Shown here: positions 42,852 to 50,766 of the stretch, one piece after another
Position numbering within the stretch: the stretch's first letter is position 1
Layout: each line of letters begins with the position of its first letter
Source of the DNA: DAOUBP01 sp964513075
GTDB taxonomy: Bacteria > Chloroflexota > Anaerolineae > CG2-30-64-16
Length of the DNA stretch: 64,000 nucleotides
Assembly (NCBI GenBank): GCA_964513075.1
Contig: CAZELR010000005.1
Span: 1-64,000, forward strand
Direction of reading: 5' to 3'
The notes under the pieces: generated by a model
The model's input: only the letters and a program-made list of their open reading frames with translations
Told to the model about the DNA's origin: nothing
Databases searched by the model: none
Translations under genes and position numbers: made by a program

Positions 42852-44270
42852 ATGTTTAAAAGTTTCGACGCCGCTGCGGCCTACGTCCGTGACAGCGGCA
42901 TCCGCATGATCGACCTCAAGTTCAGCGACCTGTGGGGGCGCTGGCACCATGTCACCCTTTCTGCCAGTGAATTTACTCCCGGGCTCATGGCTGCCGGCGT
43001 CGGCTTCGATGGCTCCAGCGTGGGGCTGCGCAGCATCAAATCCGGTGACATGGTCCTCATTCCTGAACTTTCCACCGGTGTGCTTGATCTCTTCTGGGAG
43101 GTGCCTACCCTGAGCTTCATTTGCTCTGTGATGGAGGCGGACAGTAAGGCGCCCTTTTTTCGCGATCCCCGCGTCATTGCCCAGCGCGCCGAGGCCTATA
43201 TGCGCGCTACCGGTATTGCGGATGAGAGCCGGTGGGGCCCCGAGTTTGAGTTCTACGTTTTTGAGAACGTGGCTTATGAGAACAGCGTTAATGCCGCCAG
43301 CTACCGGGTCGATTCGGCCGAGGCGGATTGGCACAGCAAAGAGGGTGGGCTGGGGCACTATGTGCCGCTCCATGGAGGGTATCACGCCATCCCCCCAAAG
43401 GACCAGCTCTCTGGCCTCCGCACGCGCATTACCATGGCCCTAGAGGCGATGGGGGTGCCGGTAAAATACCATCATCACGAAGTGGGCGGCCCCGGTCAAT
43501 GCGAGATTGAGACGCCGCTCATGGGCCTGCTCCCGGCCGCCGATGCCGTACAGGTTATCAAATATGTCTCGCGCCTGGTTGCGCGTCAGTCAGGCCAGGC
43601 GGTCACCTTCATGCCCAAGCCGCTTTACGGCGAGGCGGGCAGCGGGATGCACTTTCATCAGCATCTGTTTCTGAACCGGGTCAACCAGTTCTATGATCCG
43701 CAAGGCTATAGCCTGCTGAGCAAGACCGCGCTGTACTATATCGGCGGCCTATTGCTTCATGCACCGGCGTTGCTGGCACTTACGAATCCCAGCACTAACT
43801 CCTACCGCCGCCTGGTGCCTGGCTACGAGGCGCCCGTTAATTGCTTTTTCTCCACCGGCAATCGCAGTGCGGCGATCCGTGTGCCGAAGTATGCCACACA
43901 GCCGGAGGCGGTGCGCATGGAGTTCCGCCCGCCCGATGCCACCTGCAATCCATATCTGGCCATGGCCGCCATGTTGATGGCTGGGCTGGACGGTGTGCGC
44001 CGCGAGATGGATCCTACGAAGCTCGGTTTCGGGCCGATCGACGAAAATATCTTCTCCTGGCCTCCAGAGAAGCGTGCGCTTATCAAAGCATTGCCCGCAT
44101 CGTTGGGAGAGGCGTGCGATGCACTGAAAGCGGATCACGCGTTTCTGTTGGAAGGGGGAGTATTTGACGAGGAATTACTTAACGACTGGATCAAGACTAA
44201 GCGGGCCGAGCACTACGCTGTACTGGAACGACCGCATCCGTACGAGGTGCAGTTGTATTTTGATTTGTGA
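42852..44270 (+). CDS. glnA: Type I glutamine synthetase
   Basis: 472 residues, full length for GSI. Seen are KFSDLWGRWHHVTL, the Asp-50-like loop VGFDGSSVG, the HHHEVGGPGQCE metal site, FMPKPLYGEAGSGMHFH (ATP and glutamate site), NPSTNSYRRLVPGYEAP and NRSAAIRVP. It makes glutamine from glutamate, ammonia and ATP. By length and sequence it sits with GSI-beta, yet the adenylylation site reads NIFSWPPEK where E. coli has NLYDLPPEE: the tyrosine is Phe, so AMP modification there is impossible. AAGGAGG precedes the ATG. Confidence 0.95.
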   Translation: MFKSFDAAAAYVRDSGIRMIDLKFSDLWGRWHHVTLSASEFTPGLMAAGVGFDGSSVGLRSIKSGDMVLIPELSTGVLDLFWEVPTLSFICSVMEADSKAPFFRDPRVIAQRAEAYMRATGIADESRWGPEFEFYVFENVAYENSVNAASYRVDSAEADWHSKEGGLGHYVPLHGGYHAIPPKDQLSGLRTRITMALEAMGVPVKYHHHEVGGPGQCEIETPLMGLLPAADAVQVIKYVSRLVARQSGQAVTFMPKPLYGEAGSGMHFHQHLFLNRVNQFYDPQGYSLLSKTALYYIGGLLLHAPALLALTNPSTNSYRRLVPGYEAPVNCFFSTGNRSAAIRVPKYATQPEAVRMEFRPPDATCNPYLAMAAMLMAGLDGVRREMDPTKLGFGPIDENIFSWPPEKRALIKALPASLGEACDALKADHAFLLEGGVFDEELLNDWIKTKRAEHYAVLERPHPYEVQLYFDL

Positions 44271-44273
44271 GAG

Positions 44274-44318
44274 AAGTTCAGAAACCAGGTTGCGCGAAGA
44301 AACCTGGTTTCTGAACTT
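44274..44318 (+). terminator. 18-bp perfect hairpin after glnA
   Basis: AAGTTCAGAAACCAGGTT (44274-44291) is complementary to 44301-44318, with a 9-base loop. There is no U run; it may be a stability element. Confidence 0.55.
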
Positions 44319-44488
44319 GGTGACGCACTTGGCATAACCAACCTTAACGGAAAATCACCAAGCCTAACTTTAAGGTTTGATGAATTGGCGCTGGTTTCGT
44401 CCCTAAAGTGTGCCTTGCATTTGGCAGACCACTATAAGTAGTGTAGAACGAACGTGCTTTTTGGTGAGTTCAACATAAGCAGTTGACA

Positions 44489-44517
44489 AAATGGCAGTTT
44501 GCTGCAAACTGCCATTT
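44489..44517. repeat. 12-bp perfect hairpin upstream of the dnaA promoter
   Basis: AAATGGCAGTTT (44489-44500), loop GCTGC, and AAACTGCCATTT (44506-44517). It touches the -35 region of the predicted dnaA promoter, so it could be an operator or a terminator of upstream transcription. Confidence 0.5.
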
Positions 44518-44544
44518 GCCCCTTAGCCACTCGTACGCTAGAAT
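44516..44544 (+). promoter_or_regulatory. Predicted dnaA promoter
   Basis: TTGCCC (44516-44521), a 17-base spacer and TAGAAT (44539-44544). The leader would be about 220 bases. Confidence 0.5.
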
Positions 44545-44725
44545 GCTCACCTATAAGATCGGTCCGGCGCGCGTCCTGTATTGTTGACTCTCCTGCTCGT
44601 CTGACCGGTAGCCGGCCTCTTTTCGCTGCGGTGGACGGCGCTGCCCGTCCAAGCTGGACTGACCAGCGATGTGATGATCTTGTCGTTTCTTTGAGATGCT
44701 TGCGCGGGCAAGCATCGGGAAGTTT

Positions 44726-44748
44726 GCGCCCTGCTGGCGGGCGCTTTT
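44726..44748 (+). terminator. Terminator-like hairpin just upstream of dnaA
   Basis: GCGCCC (44726-44731), GGGCGC (44739-44744) and TTTT. It lies after the dnaA promoter and 23 bases before the ATG, next to another 8-bp hairpin (44695-44716). An attenuation role is an inference. Confidence 0.45.
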
Positions 44749-44771
44749 AGAACTTGATTAGGTGAAGTGAT

Positions 44772-46163
44772 ATGAACCTGCCAGATGTAGCCACCACGCG
44801 ATCTTCGAAAGACGTCTGGGATATCGTACGCAGCCATCTGCGCCTGCAATTGCCTCGGAGCACGTACGAGACCTGGGTTCGCGATACTGTTTGCCTGGCG
44901 CAGGAAGATGGCGCTTTTGTGATAGGCGTTGGGAACGCTTATGCCAAGGATTGGCTGTCGCTGAGACTGCGGCCGATGATCAAACGCACTCTAGCCAGTG
45001 TTGTCGGACATGCGGTCGATATTTCATTTGTGGTGCAGCCGACACCGGTCGTTGACGCGCCTGATGCCCCCCCTGCGCCGCTTCTGGTTCAGGAACCCAT
45101 GGCCGAATCGGTCTTGGAGACACCTCAGGTGATTCAGGGCGCCAATTTGAATCCGCGTTACACTTTTGATTCTTTCATCGTTGGCCCCTCGAACCGGATG
45201 GCTCATGCGTCAGCGTTGGCCGTGGCCGAACGGCCCGGCACAGCTTATAATCCATTGTTTCTGTATGGCGGGAGCGGCCTGGGGAAGACGCATTTGCTTC
45301 AGGCTATCGGGCACAGCTTTCAGTCCGCTAATAAGCAGGTGCTTTACGTCACCTCCGAGGTTTTTACCAACGAACTGATCGGCGCCATTCGTACTCAATC
45401 TACCGATACCTTTCGGGCGAAGTATCGCAACACCGATGTGTTGTTGTTGGACGATGTTCACTTTTTGGCCGGCAAAGAGCAGACGCAGGAGGAGTTCTTC
45501 CATACATTTAACGAGCTGCATGCCTCTAATCGGCAAATCGTGCTCACCAGCGATCGTCCGCCGCAGGCCATTCCCACCCTGGAGGATCGCCTGCGCTCGC
45601 GTTTCGGCTGGGGCATGATTGCCGATGTTCAAGTCCCCACCTTGGAAACGCGCATTGCAATCTTGCAGACCAAGGCCGCATCCATGAATCGTCGCGTCCC
45701 TGACGATGTGCTTCACCTGATAGCTCAACGCGCACATCGGAATATTCGGGACCTGGAAGGCGCGTTGAACAAGGTGTTAGCTCATGCCGAGCTGTTCAAA
45801 CGGCCGCTCAACGCACAGCTCGTGGAGGACGCATTGGCCTATCTCGCGCCGGCCCAGGGCAAATTGACGCTGGAATTAATCCTGGATGGAGCTGCCGACT
45901 ATTTCGGTTTTACGATCAGCGAACTTATCAGCCGCGACCGCAGCGCCAGGGTCGCGCTGGCGCGCCAGATCGCGATGTTTGTGATGCGCGAGGAGACAGG
46001 AGCATCGCTGCCGCAGATTGGTCAGGTGCTGGGCGGGCGCGATCACACCACCGTGATCCACGGCTGTGATAAGATTGCCGCTGAGTTGGGCAGCAATCCC
46101 GATCTGGCACGCGCTGTCGGCGAGTTGCGCAACCGGCTTTACGAGCCGGTGCGCGTGCGCTGA
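44772..46163 (+). CDS. dnaA: Chromosomal replication initiator DnaA
   Basis: 463 residues, all four domains. Domain I is at about 1-85. AAA+ domain III has Walker A GGSGLGKTHLL (about 160), Walker B LLLDDVHFLAG and the sensor region LTSDRPP. Domain IV ends with the DNA-binding signature GRDHTTVIHGCDKI. It binds DnaA boxes and opens oriC. A cluster of DnaA boxes lies just downstream, so this is the origin-linked copy. Neither dnaN nor recF is adjacent, unlike in most Firmicutes. AGGTGAAGTG precedes the ATG. Confidence 0.97.
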   Translation: MNLPDVATTRSSKDVWDIVRSHLRLQLPRSTYETWVRDTVCLAQEDGAFVIGVGNAYAKDWLSLRLRPMIKRTLASVVGHAVDISFVVQPTPVVDAPDAPPAPLLVQEPMAESVLETPQVIQGANLNPRYTFDSFIVGPSNRMAHASALAVAERPGTAYNPLFLYGGSGLGKTHLLQAIGHSFQSANKQVLYVTSEVFTNELIGAIRTQSTDTFRAKYRNTDVLLLDDVHFLAGKEQTQEEFFHTFNELHASNRQIVLTSDRPPQAIPTLEDRLRSRFGWGMIADVQVPTLETRIAILQTKAASMNRRVPDDVLHLIAQRAHRNIRDLEGALNKVLAHAELFKRPLNAQLVEDALAYLAPAQGKLTLELILDGAADYFGFTISELISRDRSARVALARQIAMFVMREETGASLPQIGQVLGGRDHTTVIHGCDKIAAELGSNPDLARAVGELRNRLYEPVRVR

Positions 46164-46467
46164 TCCAGCTCTTACTATCATTTAAAGCAAAAGCACTCCC
46201 TGGCAATCGGTTTCGCCAGGGAGTGCTTTGTGCCATAGAAGTAGCCAATTAGAGCGGCGAACGTGTGTTTTGCTTGGGCCTCTGTGGATAACTAGCCGCT
46301 TTCTTGTGGGTAATTCTGATCCGCTGTGGATATCGTATCCTGGCCCGGCCCGAAATAGGTCTTTGTGCTGGCCCAACCCCTACAATTAGTAGTTTGCCCG
46401 TGACAAACGCTGTGGATTTGAGCGGCCCTACGTGGGTCTGTTTGGTTCCAGAGATGGCATCGAATGG
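46164..46467. other. oriC: Candidate replication origin oriC
   Basis: The gap between dnaA and the Wzz gene holds four DnaA-box-like 9-mers, all in the same orientation: TGTGGATAA (46283-46291, perfect), TGTGGGTAA (46305-46313), TGTGGATAT (46325-46333) and TGTGGATTT (46411-46419). The last three each have one mismatch. Position next to dnaA and near parAB and rpmH supports an origin. I do not see a strongly AT-rich unwinding element, so the boundaries are uncertain. Confidence 0.65.
46190..46229 (+). terminator. 15-bp hairpin after dnaA
   Basis: AAAGCACTCCCTGGC (46190-46204), a 10-base loop and GCCAGGGAGTGCTTT (46215-46229). Confidence 0.65.
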
Positions 46468-47154
46468 TTAGTGCCTCGGTATCTCTCCCAGTACTGTCAG
46501 GCCCATCTGCTCCAACTCAGCGCGCTCGCGCACAGTTGTATCGAGGTAGTGCCACAGAAAGGCGAGGGCGATGCCGGCAGCCAGCGCTAACAGCGCACGC
46601 AGCGGCAGATCGAGCTGTGTGCGCGCTGACTGACCGACCTGGCTGATGGTCGGTGGGTCGATAAGCCGGATGTCCGCTTCGTCTGCGCTGAATTGACCGA
46701 AGAATTCAGCGCTACCCTCGGTAAGAGTGGCCGCGACGGCTTCAGCGATAGCCCGGAGCTGAGTCTCGTTGCCCCCACCCACGTTCACCGTCAGGATGCG
46801 GTGCAGCTTACCGGGCTGGGTGTTGGCTCCGATGGTGCCGGCCGGTACGACAAGGCCCTGGTCGGCCAGGCGTGCGCTTACAGCGGCCGCAAACGCCTGG
46901 CTGCGCACGATTTCGCCCAGATCATCCACCAGATACTCCGACGTGAGCATGGTGTAATAGCGGTCATAGGTGTAGACGCCGGGGATGCGCTCAGGTGCAA
47001 TGCCGACGTTGAAACGCATGGCAGCATTGTAACGGACTGGCTGCGGTTGCCAGGGCTTCTGCATGGCTAAGGTCAGCGCGGTGACCAGCAGCATCAACCC
47101 GATGGGCAACCACCAGCGGCGGACGATGATCTTCCAATAGGCGCGTAGTTCCAT
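46468..47154 (-). CDS. Wzz-like polysaccharide chain-length determinant protein
   Basis: 228 residues. The N-terminal TM helix (about 17-32, LPIGLMLLVTALTLAM) and a second TM near the C-terminus (RALLALAAGIALAFLWHYL) bracket an extracytoplasmic domain. The end VLGEIPRH resembles the Wzz/tyrosine-kinase adaptor tail; no kinase domain is fused. The true start is the ATG at 47154; the open frame further upstream runs through heptamer repeats. It is followed upstream by a glycosyltransferase gene on the same strand. Confidence 0.78.
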   Translation of the reverse strand: MELRAYWKIIVRRWWLPIGLMLLVTALTLAMQKPWQPQPVRYNAAMRFNVGIAPERIPGVYTYDRYYTMLTSEYLVDDLGEIVRSQAFAAAVSARLADQGLVVPAGTIGANTQPGKLHRILTVNVGGGNETQLRAIAEAVAATLTEGSAEFFGQFSADEADIRLIDPPTISQVGQSARTQLDLPLRALLALAAGIALAFLWHYLDTTVRERAELEQMGLTVLGEIPRH

Positions 47155-47171
47155 GTGACACCCTCGGAGTG

Positions 47172-47252
47172 TTGTGTACTGTGTATTACGTACTACGTAC
47201 GGCGAGACATGCAGGCAATACACACGCAACACGCAATACGCAGTACGCAATA
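47172..47252. repeat. Inverted arrays of YTRYGTA heptamers
   Basis: The left array is four perfect 7-base steps (47172-47199: TTGTGTA, CTGTGTA, TTACGTA, CTACGTA). The right array (47224-47252) holds the same heptamer in the opposite strand (ACGCAAC, ACGCAAT, ACGCAGT, ACGCAAT). The two together would form an imperfect cruciform. It fills the gap between the GT4 and Wzz genes. Confidence 0.7.
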
Positions 47253-47268
47253 CTATCATGTTGTACGC

Positions 47269-48402
47269 TTACGCGTGTTTTTCGATAAATGCCCTCAGCT
47301 CCGCCTCAAATTGCTCGGTGCGGAACCGTTCCGCGTTGGCGCGGCACACAGTTGGGTCATAGGCGGTCGGGTCGAAGCTTGCAAGGATAGCCTTGAGTGC
47401 ATCGACTGTTTGTTCAGCAAAGAACTCGCCGGTTTGGCCGGGAAGCACAGTATCCAGCGCACCGCCGCCCCGGAACGCGATGGTCGGCCGGCCCGCGGCC
47501 TGCGATTCAAGCGGCGCAATGCCGAAGTCTTCCAGTCCCGGGAAAATGAACGCCCGTGCTCCCGCATAAAGCCGCGCTAACTTATCCCAGGCTACCCGGC
47601 CCAAAAACGTTACTGTTGGCCCGGCCAGTTTCTCCAAGGCCGTGCGATCCCGACCCGTCCCGTAGACCAACAGTTTTAATCCCAGCTCCGAACATGCCCG
47701 CACGGCTAAGTCGGTCCGCTTGTAAGGAATCAGCCGGCCACCGGCCAGATAATAATCGCCAAGCGGCTCGGCGCCAGGCCGAAAGCGGGCGATGTCCACC
47801 GGCGGGTAGATGATCGTGCTGTCGCGATTGTAAAAGCGCCGGATGCGCGCCTGGATCTCGGTCGAGATGGCGACAAAATGGTGCACGCGCTGTGCGGCCG
47901 CATAGTCCCAGCGCCGTAACAGCGCAATGACCGGCTTCAGGATCGCGTCCGCAGCGGCGCTGAGCGCCTCGCGCTGCCGGTACGTCTCATATTGCCACAA
48001 AAAGCGTGTGGGCGCTAAACAGTAGCAGATATGCGTGGCCCCTGGAGGCGTAGGCACGCCGTGACAGAAGCCGCTCTTGTTGCTCAGGATCAGGTCGTAG
48101 CCGCGCAGATCCACCCGGCTGAACGCGAGCGGATAGACCGGCATGTAGACCTGGTGGTGCGTCGTCACACCGGGCAGGCGTTGCATGAAGGTGGTGCGGA
48201 TGTCCCACGACCGGTATTCCGGCGGCATCTTCGCAGGCGCGTACATGCTGGTGAAGATCGGTGCACCAGGAAACATGCGCACCAGTTCCTGCAGCACGTT
48301 TTCCGCACCGCCGACCTGGTTGAGCCAGTCGTGGATGAGCGCGGGGCGTGAAACGTGATGCGACGACCTGCGGTCGTGGCGTGTTGTATCTGTCACGGTC
48401 AT
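47269..48402 (-). CDS. GT4-family glycosyltransferase
   Basis: 377 residues, GT-B fold. Conserved parts are LIHDWLNQVGGAENVLQEL near the N-terminus, LAGGRLIPYKRTDLAVRACSEL and FPGLEDFGIAPLESQAAGRPTIAF at the donor site. It resembles mannosyltransferase-type enzymes of exopolysaccharide clusters. The start at 48402 is chosen over the open frame to 48579, whose extra 59 residues look non-coding. It is upstream of wzz, so both may act in the same polysaccharide pathway. Confidence 0.87.
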   Translation of the reverse strand: MTVTDTTRHDRRSSHHVSRPALIHDWLNQVGGAENVLQELVRMFPGAPIFTSMYAPAKMPPEYRSWDIRTTFMQRLPGVTTHHQVYMPVYPLAFSRVDLRGYDLILSNKSGFCHGVPTPPGATHICYCLAPTRFLWQYETYRQREALSAAADAILKPVIALLRRWDYAAAQRVHHFVAISTEIQARIRRFYNRDSTIIYPPVDIARFRPGAEPLGDYYLAGGRLIPYKRTDLAVRACSELGLKLLVYGTGRDRTALEKLAGPTVTFLGRVAWDKLARLYAGARAFIFPGLEDFGIAPLESQAAGRPTIAFRGGGALDTVLPGQTGEFFAEQTVDALKAILASFDPTAYDPTVCRANAERFRTEQFEAELRAFIEKHA

Positions 48403-48630
48403 TTCTGATTCACCACCATACCCGCTTTCGCTGCCGGCCTCAGAATTTTCTGACCGGGCAGGGCGTCCGGTGCGGCAGCGGAGGCTTTGGCGATGCCAGC
48501 GTTCAGCTCGTCCCAGCAGGCGGGGCCTCGGCGCACTTGTCGGCGCAGAAGCGCTTGACCCAGCCGCGCAGTTCGTCATCCCGAAGGTTGCTTGCGCAGC
48601 CGGTTTTCTCCGGGTATTGCCACTCTCAGA

Positions 48631-48852
48631 TTATTCGCCAGCTTTTTCTTGGGGTTCGGTTTTTATCACCCGAGGCGGGCTGAATCGCACTGCCTCGCGC
48701 AGACGTTCCGGCGCTACCTTGTTGGCCTTGCCGCAGTAGGGACAGGGCACGTGTGCGTGCTTCTTGCCTGCTGCATCCGCCAGGAAGTTTTGGATCTCCT
48801 CGTCCGTGGGAGTGAAGCGGCGCCGGCATTTTTCGCAACTGATCGCAGTCAT
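48631..48852 (-). CDS. Small zinc-ribbon protein
   Basis: 73 residues. Two CxxC knuckles (CEKC and CPYC) separated by about 30 residues form a zinc ribbon; the segment between contains TDEEIQNFLADAAGKK. A GCGGAGG site precedes the ATG and a TACAAT lies upstream. Function unknown. Confidence 0.65.
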   Translation of the reverse strand: MTAISCEKCRRRFTPTDEEIQNFLADAAGKKHAHVPCPYCGKANKVAPERLREAVRFSPPRVIKTEPQEKAGE

Positions 48853-48892
48853 GATTACCTCCGCTGATCATTGTACCGCAGTGGAGGGGCAA

Positions 48893-48922
48893 TTGACAAG
48901 GTGTATCAGGCTGTGATGTAAT
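48893..48922 (+). promoter_or_regulatory. Promoter of the Gfo/Idh/MocA gene
   Basis: TTGACA (48893-48898), an 18-base spacer and TGTAAT (48917-48922). Confidence 0.55.
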
Positions 48923-48952
48923 GCTGCCACTTAATTCACACCCGAGGTTCCT

Positions 48953-49972
48953 ATGCCTGATCCCATCCGTATCGCCATAATTGGCACTGGCCTGATCGTG
49001 ACCGGTAAGCATTGGCCCGCTTTGCACAGCTTGCCGCGCGATTTTTGCGTGATCGCGCTGGTCAACCGGACTCCCGCCAAGGCCGAGGCGCTGGCTAAGG
49101 AGCTAGGTGCGGCGACGCGCCGCCGTCCAGCGGTCTACACCGATTATCGCGAGATGCTCGTGCAGGAGAAGCCCGATGCCGTCTCCCTGGCGTTGCCAAC
49201 CCAGCTAAACCCCGAGGTGACCGAGGCTGCGCTGGCCGCCGGCAGCCACGTTATTGCCGAAAAGCCCATTGCAGCAAACCTGACGGACGCGGCGCGCATG
49301 TTGCCTTGGGCGGAACAATTCCAGCGCACGTTGATGATCGCCGAGAACTATCGTTACGCGGCCGGCTTTCGCCGCGCGGCCGAGCTCATTGCCGATGGTG
49401 TGATCGGTGCACCGCAAGTGGCGCGCTGGTCCCTCTTCCCTTATATGACGCCGGCCAACCCATACTACCATACCGCGTGGCGGCAGCAGCCCGCGCATCC
49501 CGGTGGCTACATCAGCGACGGGGGGGTGCACCAGATGGCGGTGTTGCGGTTGCTTTTGGGTGAAGTCGAGACCGCTGCGGCGCACGTGGCTGCCTTGCGG
49601 CCCGACCTGCCCCCGGCGGATACACTCAGTGCGTCGTTGCGGTTTGCCAGCGGTGTGGTAGGCAGTTACAACGTCACCTATGCCGTGCCGGGGCCTGAGA
49701 CCCCGCTGCAAATCGCCGGCACGGAGGGCACATTGCTGGTCACGCGTGACCGGGTGGAACACTGGAAGCAGGGGAAGATAGTCCAAACGTGGGCTGAGCC
49801 ATCGGCTGAGGATGGCTTGGTGGCGATGTATGCGGACTTCGCTCAGGCCATACGCACGGGGCGTCCCCCGCGTTCAACTGCTGCCGAGGGGTACGCTGAC
49901 TTGCAGTTGATCGTGGCAATGCTGCGCTCGGCGGAGACGGGGCAGCAAGTCCGGGTGCAAGAGGTGCGCTAG
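48953..49972 (+). CDS. Gfo/Idh/MocA-family oxidoreductase
   Basis: 339 residues. An N-terminal Rossmann fold binds NAD(P) (IAIIGTGLIVTGKHWPAL), AEKPIA holds the catalytic Lys of the family, and the GGYISDGGVHQM segment carries the conserved Asp/His pair. Enzymes of this family oxidise or reduce sugars or cyclitols. Substrate unknown. It ends by sharing a CTAG with the convergent AsnC-like gene. Confidence 0.88.
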   Translation: MPDPIRIAIIGTGLIVTGKHWPALHSLPRDFCVIALVNRTPAKAEALAKELGAATRRRPAVYTDYREMLVQEKPDAVSLALPTQLNPEVTEAALAAGSHVIAEKPIAANLTDAARMLPWAEQFQRTLMIAENYRYAAGFRRAAELIADGVIGAPQVARWSLFPYMTPANPYYHTAWRQQPAHPGGYISDGGVHQMAVLRLLLGEVETAAAHVAALRPDLPPADTLSASLRFASGVVGSYNVTYAVPGPETPLQIAGTEGTLLVTRDRVEHWKQGKIVQTWAEPSAEDGLVAMYADFAQAIRTGRPPRSTAAEGYADLQLIVAMLRSAETGQQVRVQEVR

Positions 49973-50607
49973 GCCGGGTGCTGGTCAGGAAAGCGGCGGG
50001 TGACTTCCAGAAAGTCCTCGGTCTGTGCCAAGATGCGCCAGTCCAAGACGGTGCTGAGTTGCGTGTCTCGCACGCCGGGCACCATACGAATCCAGCTCAT
50101 TACGAAGCCGGTCAACGCGGCGGTGCGTTCGCCCAACAGCAGCATCAGCAGGTCTGCGTCGACTGAGTGGAACACCTTGACCACCCAGACAACCTGAACC
50201 TGCTCGTGCACCGGTAACGCCAGCAACGCGTTATATGCTTCACGTTCGCGGCCCGGCTGCAGCTTGACCTGCACGGTGGCGGCGGCGCGGCGATCCCATC
50301 CCGCGTTGAACATCGAGATATCCAGCAGCGCGTCCCCATGCACCACACCATCGAACGCCAATTGGGCTGACGTGCCGCGCACCCCAGGCACTTTGCGGAC
50401 GACGTTGACCAGAAAATCGTCGAAGCGTTCCAGATCATGCACGAGGCAGACCACTCGTAGGTCGGCACGCTCGCGCAACCAGTTAACCCACAAGACTGTC
50501 AGGCACGGCTCGCGAAACTGGCGCAGGTTTTCCAGCAAGTCCTCGCGTGCCAACTCGTCTTGGCCGCTAAAGATATCGATATCAATGATAGCTAGCGTCG
50601 GTTTCAT
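49969..50607 (-). CDS. Tandem AsnC/Lrp effector-domain (RAM) protein without HTH
   Basis: 212 residues. Two repeats of the AsnC/Lrp effector-binding fold are seen. Both contain a VPGVRxT hallmark (VRKVPGVRGTSAQLAFD at about 69-85 and IRMVPGVRDTQLSTVLD at about 173-189), each preceded by an amphipathic helix. No helix-turn-helix domain is present. Stand-alone RAM proteins occur in archaea and some bacteria and are thought to sense amino acids without DNA binding. The partner is unknown. Confidence 0.68.
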   Translation of the reverse strand: MKPTLAIIDIDIFSGQDELAREDLLENLRQFREPCLTVLWVNWLRERADLRVVCLVHDLERFDDFLVNVVRKVPGVRGTSAQLAFDGVVHGDALLDISMFNAGWDRRAAATVQVKLQPGREREAYNALLALPVHEQVQVVWVVKVFHSVDADLLMLLLGERTAALTGFVMSWIRMVPGVRDTQLSTVLDWRILAQTEDFLEVTRRFPDQHPA

Positions 50608-50766
50608 ACGGTGCTCCTCAACCCGTCGGCGATTTCGGAAGGCTAGGTGCTATCTTAGCACGGTTTTTGCTTGAACCCAAGTCCCCTGCCTGCCAGTTTC
50701 GACTGATGCGTAAAGAATGCTATAATAACAGCATTAGGGTGTTCTTGCACAGCAAGGAGCAATCAA

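Larger units (their letters stand above)
44271..44771. other. 501-base dnaA upstream region
   Basis: No gene. It holds the glnA terminator (44274-44318), an AACCTTAA/TTAAGGTT inverted repeat (44340-44377), a 12-bp hairpin (44489-44517), a promoter (44516-44544) and two leader hairpins close to dnaA (44695-44716 and 44726-44748). No match to the DnaA-box consensus was found here. Confidence 0.6.

Noticed and set aside
48403..48630. Short minus-strand frame (about 40 residues with CADKC) between the GT4 and zinc-ribbon genes
   Set aside because: It reads like a possible protein tail but has no start codon or ribosome binding site, and its frame opens right after a stop; not supported as a gene.
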